Source: Atopsyche davidsoni (lineage: Eukaryota; Arthropoda; Insecta; Trichoptera; Hydrobiosidae). Taken from it: a stretch of 64,000 nt of DNA. Of this stretch, positions 58,174 through 64,000 are shown in pieces. Location of the stretch: NCBI GenBank assembly GCA_022113835.1, contig JAILWY010000021.1, positions 8,804,001 to 8,868,000 of the forward strand, in the 5' to 3' direction. The notes under the pieces are model-generated. The model had not been told where the DNA came from. It saw nothing but the letters and a program-made list of their open reading frames with translations, and did not search any database. The first letter of the stretch is position 1. Every line of letters starts with the position of its first letter. Both the position numbers and the translations under genes were made by a program.

Positions 58174-58250
58174 ACGGTGATATTTTTCTGAGAATTTCTT
58201 TAATCATCTTCTATGTGTGAACTAAAGTGCTTAATCATATTAGTAATGAC

Positions 58251-58439
58251 ATAATAACACATAACCAACAAATCAGAATATAAAAATTATTTTTTTTAGC
58301 AATTTTATATTGCAAATTTATGAAGATTAGTCAGTGCTGGTAAACATGTAATTTAAATGAATTTTTTTTTTTATTCCTATCTACTGAAATATTTTATTCT
58401 GACGTGTTAAATCTTAGATTCTTAATTTATTCTTAGATG
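58251..58439. other. AT-rich spacer
   Basis: Nothing recognised. Confidence 0.5.
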
Positions 58440-58845
58440 CACTTTAAACCTCATTTGCTTTAGCGGAATCCACAACCACCTCGTCAATTATGCTCCCTCC
58501 TTTGAGCGGCGACCGTCCCCGGCCATCCCTCTAAATAAATCCCAGTGCTTACTTGTCGCAATCAGCCCCGGAGCCGCCCGGCTGCAAGTGCATCTCCAAA
58601 CCCAATGATAATAATTTGATAATGTGATTGCCATGGCCACCATATTTGATTATCCGAAATGGGATTCGTGCGGAGTTGAATCGGGAGATGCTCACTTATC
58701 TCCAAATTAAACTTGTGTGCCGCGATTTACTGTGGACTCACGCCGTCGGAATAGCGCTATAGTGCGGATTGTAGTCTGCGGAGGAGTAAATCAAATCGGA
58801 GCTTTCTTAGGATCAATTCAATTTAACACCCGCAATAGCTATAAA
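58440..58845. promoter_or_regulatory. GC-richer island
   Basis: A 400-bp patch with GGCGACCGTCCCCGGCCATC, CCAATGATAATAATTTGATA, a TGGCCACCATA word and CGATTTACTGTGG. It is dense in homeodomain-like and GATA-like words. No coding frame. Confidence 0.35.
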
Positions 58846-59062
58846 GTATAAAACTCCGTTCTACGTGGGGACATAAGTCAGTCAGATTTGGTGTTAAATA
58901 ATTTTATTCTAATATAAACTTATTATGAGAGCTATTATATGCAAACATGAGACTACAACTATTATAACGAATATTTACTATCTGAGTAAGTATTTCACTA
59001 ACCCATTCTTATTTAATTGCAATTATACAAAAAAATCTGCATTTTACTCCCATGTCGAATGA

Positions 59063-59290
59063 ATGACAGAAGATCTTGTTGAGGGACAAGGCGTTTGTTT
59101 GGTGAAGATCCATTTTTTATTATTGATATGGGTAACTTTTTATAATTTCTTCACGTTGAGTTTATTTTAGTTTTCATCAGATGCAAAACAAAACTGACAG
59201 AAGATCATTTGACAATATTTGTGGAATATTTTACTTATTTAAAATATTAAAATGTAATTCCACCGAGTACTCTCTGTCAAAAATATTGAC
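59063..59290. mobile_element. Family H element, copy 3 (deleted)
   Basis: 59071-59185 repeats the flank and left arm of the 20.0-kb copy (TCTTGTTGAGGGACAAGGCG, then GGTGAAGATCCATT and GAGTTTATT). On the minus strand it has CTGATGA directly joined to AAAC (59180-59170), as if stem II had been deleted. The word at 59266-59285 (GAGTACTCTCTGTCAAAAAT) repeats the flank of copy 2 at 35.4 kb. This links all three loci into one family. Confidence 0.65.
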
Positions 59291-59509
59291 TTTCTAATAT
59301 TTTGGTACTTCACTGGTTCACCATACTTTTAAATAAATTAATTCGCTACTCCATCACACTCACATTTTTTTTTGCATGCGCACACGTCTACAAACAATTC
59401 CTTCTAGATAGCCCATTGACACGTATTTTTAATCACATTTTATCTTTTTTCCCAAACGGATTAATGTAAATTGATTGATTCAGAATCTGAAAATTTTAAA
59501 AGCATATAG

Positions 59510-59835
59510 ATCACACCGCCAATTTTAGCTTTGCAATTTTGTAGGGGATGTTGAGCACGAGGGGCATTTCCCCCAAATTGATTCTACCTGTTTACCCTTT
59601 GATAATTTCGTAATCCTATAATCACGTTTCAATTTTGCCGATGTATGCGACGGGCTCGCATTGTGTCCCGCGTGCTGCTGAGAGCAAATACGGATATAAA
59701 TATTGCTCCGGGAGTGTTTACGAATCATTACAGCAGTGCAGCATTGACGAGTTTACTGTCACGTCTGTGAAATACTCCTCGGCTTCCAGCTGACAACAAA
59801 TAATGCGCATTTGACCCATTGCTCTCTAATGAAAC
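59510..59835. promoter_or_regulatory. GC-richer island
   Basis: It contains GGGGCATTTCCCCCAAATTG (NF-kB-like palindrome GGGGCATTTCCCC), TATGCGACGGGCTCGC and TTCCAGCTGACAAC with an E-box. Overlapping frames lack domains. Confidence 0.3.
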
Positions 59836-61525
59836 GTAAAATTAATTCAACAGTATAACTTTGTTACAAATCGCAGACTTTTTAAAGATAATTTAATTTT
59901 CAATAACATCGATGCGATGGCATAGAATACATGGCATAGATTTTATTTCTCTGGGGGGAGCGATAAATTTCGTAGTTTTGTTTTGTGTTCCGATAAATTG
60001 TAGCAATCTTCAGTTTCAGCAAGAAGACAGATCATAAATAACTAATCTAACAAAAATCTTGACTCAAAAAAGTTGGAAGAATGCTTGCTTGTCACAGCGT
60101 TCTAGGACAAAAGAATTTATTTCACATTTGCTTAAATATAACATCAAAATTTATGCAAGAAGAAAAGTTTATAAAATACATTCCGAGACAAGTTTTCTGA
60201 AAATTGTCTGTCAGTTAAAGCTCAGTTACAATTGCCGCTTACACAACCATAACTATATATAATAATATGGATTGAGCTTTAATATCTTCTCATTTCATAT
60301 TAAAAAAAAATATATGTGCAGCTATCGGTAGGCATGGCATTATTTTAACAATATTGGTGTAGTCAAAATAATTGATTTTATTATAATTACTATATACTGT
60401 CTTATGACATATTCAAGGCAAAGAGTTGGAAATATTACAAAAAATACATCTGAGCAAAAATTCGTTTTTGCGCAAATAAACCTCCTTTGTGGTGATTCTA
60501 TTTATCATTATTTAAATGCAACAATTTTGTAAGTCAAAACGTTGATTATTTAGAAAATCTATGATATAATTTCACAATTTTTAATTTATACATTATGATT
60601 AAGTAAACTATAGTATTTATTATTTAAGCTCTAACAAGCTCTGGGCAAAGCGACCCAATTACAACTGAGTAATACAGACTTGCTGCAAACTAAATCAACA
60701 AATGCTGCGACACTAGCACGACATTTCTGCAACTCTGTTTGCGATTTATAAAAGCTTGCAAATTATGTTTCTGTTGTTAATAGAGCTACTTAAATTTGAC
60801 TATTTTTAACTGAAAACTAGCACGAAAGTATAATACTTTAAATTACAACAAAAAAAATTGTAATATCCATAAACACACGTTTTCTTTGAAATAACTTTCT
60901 TACATCCTGACAAAACCCGTTAAATGCTAAAGCATTATAAGCGAATATATAAAACGAATTCCAACGTATATATAAACTCAACCATTGCAGTATTTATCAA
61001 AGTCTCATCCTATTGAAGTGTAGGAATTTGGAGATTCGTCATGTCCCTTTTCCAAGAATCCTAAACATTTAAAAGTCTTTTTTTTCAATTAGAATTAAAA
61101 GTATAAATATAAACCATGTGCGTCTTATTAATTTAAAAATTAAAAAAAAAAATCTTTAACAAACTTTGGTTTTGAAAAGTCGTCATTTTATCCAATTTTT
61201 CAACATCTTCAAGATTTTATTTTACCCTTAAAATGGACGTTAATTAAATAATAAAAAATAGGTAAATATAATTTATAGTTTTTTCAATACTTTGTTAAAA
61301 AATCAACTTTCGATATAGCAAAATAAAGTGACAATTAAATTAATTAAATGACACGATTTCACCAGGTAATGGACTGAAATGGATGGAATTAAAAGGCTGG
61401 GAGCAACTGCCCTAATCACCATTGTTACCTTTCAGCCATTCGACTATTCATATCTGTTGTCTAAAAACAAATTATAAATATATTTATATGTTTATATATA
61501 TATATATAATTCACAATATTCAATA
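59836..61525. other. AT-rich DNA
   Basis: Short (AT)n near 61495-61508. No gene recognised. Confidence 0.55.
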
Positions 61526-61685
61526 TAATCCACATTTTACGTGGATGACAAACGCCTGGAAAGCAGTCACGGACTGGGGCTAAATTCAGGCCCCACCCCG
61601 TCGGGGCGGCTGGCCACGTGGCGATCACGTGCCTCGCCTGCAGGATAACTGTCGCCATCTGTGCAAATCCTGAAAGCCGTTTTAT
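61526..61685. promoter_or_regulatory. GC-richer patch with two CACGTG E-boxes
   Basis: CACGTG at 61615-61620 and again at 61626-61631, 11 bp apart and so about one helical turn. A hairpin CCCCGTCGGGG lies just upstream (61596-61606). Paired CACGTG sites are typical bHLH targets (Myc/Max, USF, CLOCK/CYCLE). No transcript evidence. Confidence 0.45.
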
Positions 61686-63049
61686 AAGGACGAACTTACA
61701 GACAGTCCAAACACACTTTCAGCAACTCCACCCGACCTTAATTAAAGAAATCACGAAACTAAGGTTGCCTCAAAGTGTATCGTCCATAAAACGTGTAAAA
61801 TTTAAATTTTATAAAAAAAGTGATGCGAATTGTAAATGGTAATATAAAAACAGCTTTTTATCTACAGTGAAGTGATTTTTTAAATAAACAATTTATTAAT
61901 TTAAAAAAAACAATATAAAATTTTCACCATTGTTATATAGATTATTCACAACTCTTAAAAAGTTGAATCGATATTATAACATAGCAACGATATAAAAATA
62001 ATAATAACATGTTTTATTTTATGGGTTTAATGTTGATAATAAGTTCGATTCGAAATGGCGAATATTTTTTATAATAAAATTATCAAATGAAAAAACTGTT
62101 TGATATTTATAAAAAATATTCTGATCTGATAAAAAAAAATAATAAAATCGTTTGCTCGTGTAAAATGACTTTAGCTGCTTTTTCGAGATTTCCGCAAAAA
62201 CCTGCAACACAATTTAAATTCAAAAAGTTCACTCTTGTTAGGAACATTTTTTTAATAAGTATCCGAATACTTTCTCGCACCAATATTATATTTAATCACA
62301 TAAATTTAAGACAGCGTGTTGTTGGTAATCATAAAAGTTTTCGGAGCAAAGTTTTGCGCTTCTAGATAAATTTTTCAAAAACGCCTCCACTAATTATTAT
62401 TATTATTATTTTCTGAAACAAATTGTTTCTGGATGTTTCTAAATAAAATTTTCGCGCGAATGAGTCCATAATAAAGTAAAATCCCTCGTAACTTGATTAT
62501 GAAGATTGAAAGTTGGTGTGAGTATAAAATACTCAAATACTAACAAAAAAAAAATATTAGATTAGAATTTGTTATAACTTTCTTCAGTAGTAATTCTGCG
62601 TAAAATAAAGAGCACCAAAGCTTCTTTTTGCTTGTGTTAGTTCTAAAAATGTTTATTCTTGTGAGATAAATTACGGTACAACATTTTGTATAAGATGGAA
62701 TTAGCAACGTATAAAAAGGAAGTCTGTTCTGACGAATAAGTAATTGGTGCTAATATCTCACTAGACTGGCAAGAGGATTATGAAAAATGAAAACCATTAT
62801 TAAAATGGACGCCCACGTCTTAATAAATTGAAAATAATTTTTAAAAATTCTCAAAGGTGAAATAAGATAGCTTCGCTCACCGATTCTATTGTTTACGAAA
62901 AATATGTTTTTTTCAGTTTTATTTTTAAAACGATTCGTATCGATACACGAATGCCAGAACATTTTTTTCTTTGACCGAAACATTCTTTAATATTATTACA
63001 TTAGCTGAGAATCGAAACAGAGTAAGAGCCCTTCGGTCTTGTGTAGACG
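61686..63049. other. AT-rich DNA
   Basis: A 92-codon plus-strand frame (62087-62365) and overlapping minus-strand frames have no recognised features. Nothing called. Confidence 0.5.
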
Positions 63050-63057
63050 GTCTAACC

Positions 63058-63197
63058 CAGTGGTCCCCAACCCTACGCCCGTGGGCACCATGGCGCCCGC
63101 CGACCGTAAACAATAAAATGTTATGAAATAACAATCTAAAATGCCCGATTGGCATTCTAAAATGTGGTCTTGGGTGCAAAAAGATTGGGGAACCCTG
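63058..63197. mobile_element. 140-bp hAT MITE with perfect 8-bp TSD
   Basis: TIRs: left CAGTGGTCCCCAACCCT; right, reverse complemented, CAGGGTTCCCCAATCTT. GTCTAACC flanks it exactly on both sides (63050-63057 and 63198-63205). The CAG.GGTTCCCAA start and 8-bp duplication are hallmarks of hAT elements. The interior holds a GC-rich hairpin (GGGCACCATGGCGCCC) and no coding sequence. The perfect duplication suggests a fairly recent insertion. Confidence 0.93.
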
Positions 63198-63205
63198 GTC
63201 TAACC

Positions 63206-63600
63206 TCTGAATCACAAGTCTTACAACCAAAATCGTGAAACAATTAAAACAAATTATGTTTCAATATTGATTAAACTCTTTTTGTGATACGATCGAGTGC
63301 AAACATTATCAGGAATTAATTAGATAAATATTTTGTGCAAATATATTTATTTGCACAAAATTATTCGGAATATCAAACAATGATTTAACAGTTTTTTAAT
63401 ATAATTGTTATATTTCTCTTCACAGTTTAGGTGTTTTATTAAATATCTAAAATAATACCGTAAATTTGTAAAAAAATAAACAAGTCTTGATTAAAAATAT
63501 TTCAAAACAAATATGGGCTTGATGATGTCTTTGGAAGGCCAGAGTAGTCATCAACAAATATGTTTACGGACTCTTAGCCAAACAGCCAAAATGATGTCTT
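63206..63600. other. AT-rich spacer with a 13-bp hairpin
   Basis: ATTTTGTGCAAAT (63330-63342) and ATTTGCACAAAAT (63349-63361) pair perfectly. Otherwise nothing recognised. Part of 63480-63600 may belong to the following Tigger remnant. Confidence 0.45.
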
Positions 63601-63792
63601 GAAAATTTGTCATCATCAAACAAAAACATCAAGGATACTGTTGACAGCATCAGTGAATCATGGAAAGAATTAAAATTAACAACAATGAACCATGTTTGGC
63701 AAAACATATGGCCAGAATATGTAAAAAGTGTTACACATTTAACAAATTTGGAACCGATCCCATTGAATTTGTATGAATTTGTATTAGAATAA
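63601..63792 (+). pseudogene. Tigger/pogo transposase C-terminal fragment
   Basis: The plus-strand frame reads SSSNKNIKDTVDSISESWKE followed by LKLTTMNHVWQNIWPEYVKS. The pattern NIKD....I.ESW.E....T....W..IWPE is typical of the end of the DDE domain in Tigger/jerky-type transposases, just after the third catalytic acid. There is an in-frame stop at 63592-63594 and no ATG, so this is a remnant. Identification rests on pattern memory, so confidence is moderate. Confidence 0.5.
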
Positions 63793-63862
63793 TTGATTGA
63801 TTTCGCTTTGCGGCCAAGTTTCGTGGAACGTATCTAGGCCGTAAAGCGAGGTATGGGTATAC
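63601..63862 (+). mobile_element. Tigger/pogo-like element, 3' end
   Basis: A transposase C-terminus is followed by a terminal sequence. On the complement the end reads CAAGTATACCCATACCTCGC then TTTACGGCC, close to the Tigger-type TIR pattern ...TACCTCG.TTTA. Next to it, TCGCTTTGCGGCC (63803-63815) and GGCCGTAAAGCGA (63837-63849) form a 13-bp subterminal inverted repeat with one mismatch. The 5' part of the element is not recognised in the window. Confidence 0.5.
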
Positions 63863-64000
63863 TTGGTTTAAAGTGTGTACATTTTTGTAGCATTTGAGTG
63901 TTTTTTATGACCTCGGATTGAAGATATACCCAACGTATTATTACAAATTGAACCAATCTGTCGTGGATATCGTTTAAGCTTGTACTTTCCATGCAGCCTT
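63863..64000. other. Window edge, nothing recognised
   Basis: Mixed AT-rich sequence without features. Confidence 0.5.

Larger units (their letters stand above)
57786..58250. mobile_element. Composite palindrome: two tRNA-like MITE units head to head
   Basis: 57786-57830 matches the 53-bp arm of the 31751 element (ACGTCAATCAGATGCGTATT). It is followed by unit B (57832-58021, minus) and unit C (58050-58248, plus), reverse complements over about 185 bp around a 28-bp spacer. The right outer arm is missing, so this copy is truncated. Each unit carries a tRNA-like module. Confidence 0.85.

Overview
This window looks like nuclear DNA from an insect or a close arthropod relative. It is strongly AT-rich, holds no operons or bacterial-style genes, and is littered with decayed mariner, piggyBac-like, Tigger/pogo-like, hAT-like and non-LTR elements. 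Short runs of the insect telomere-type repeat TTAGG also occur. I found no host protein-coding gene I can name. The best candidate host exon is a short unrecognised one on the minus strand at 22142-22392. The species is not determined.

Layout. 1-2.9 kb is plain AT-rich DNA. 2.9-4.5 kb holds a GC-richer patch, a recent 264-bp tandem duplication around a small inverted-repeat transposon with a clean 8-bp target duplication, and a deleted mariner. 4.5-7.4 kb holds two nested inverted-repeat pairs. 8.1-9.5 kb has a GC-richer patch with a perfect CRE and an 887-bp mariner deletion derivative with intact ends. 13.2-14.9 kb is a 9-copy array of about 181/197-bp monomers. 15.2-16.3 kb is a dead mariner that has lost two catalytic aspartates. 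16.5-19.3 kb has a degenerate local repeat family interrupted by two LINE remnants, one jockey-like.

From 20 to 64 kb the DNA is mostly AT-rich desert, with GC-richer islands of about 150-600 bp roughly every 2-4 kb. These contain CRE, E-box, octamer, Sox-like and homeodomain-like words and may be cis-regulatory, but this is inference only. Between the islands sit small elements: an inverted-repeat family with hammerhead-ribozyme-like motifs (20.1, 35.3 and a deleted copy at 59.2 kb), a tRNA-like module inside a MITE-like unit (31.5, 34.6, 57.9 and 58.1 kb), a piggyBac-like deletion derivative (32.6-33.1 kb), a mariner C-terminal fragment (55.9 kb), a 147-bp TA-flanked MITE (56.4 kb), a 140-bp hAT MITE with a perfect 8-bp target duplication (63.1 kb) and a Tigger/pogo C-terminus with its 3' end (63.6-63.9 kb).

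No element here encodes an intact transposase or reverse transcriptase, so all would depend on enzymes supplied from elsewhere. The two most original observations are the tRNA-like module framed by about 42-bp inverted repeats, which also occurs head-to-head inside a larger palindromic element, and the hammerhead-like folds whose stems differ in sequence but keep the same architecture at two loci.
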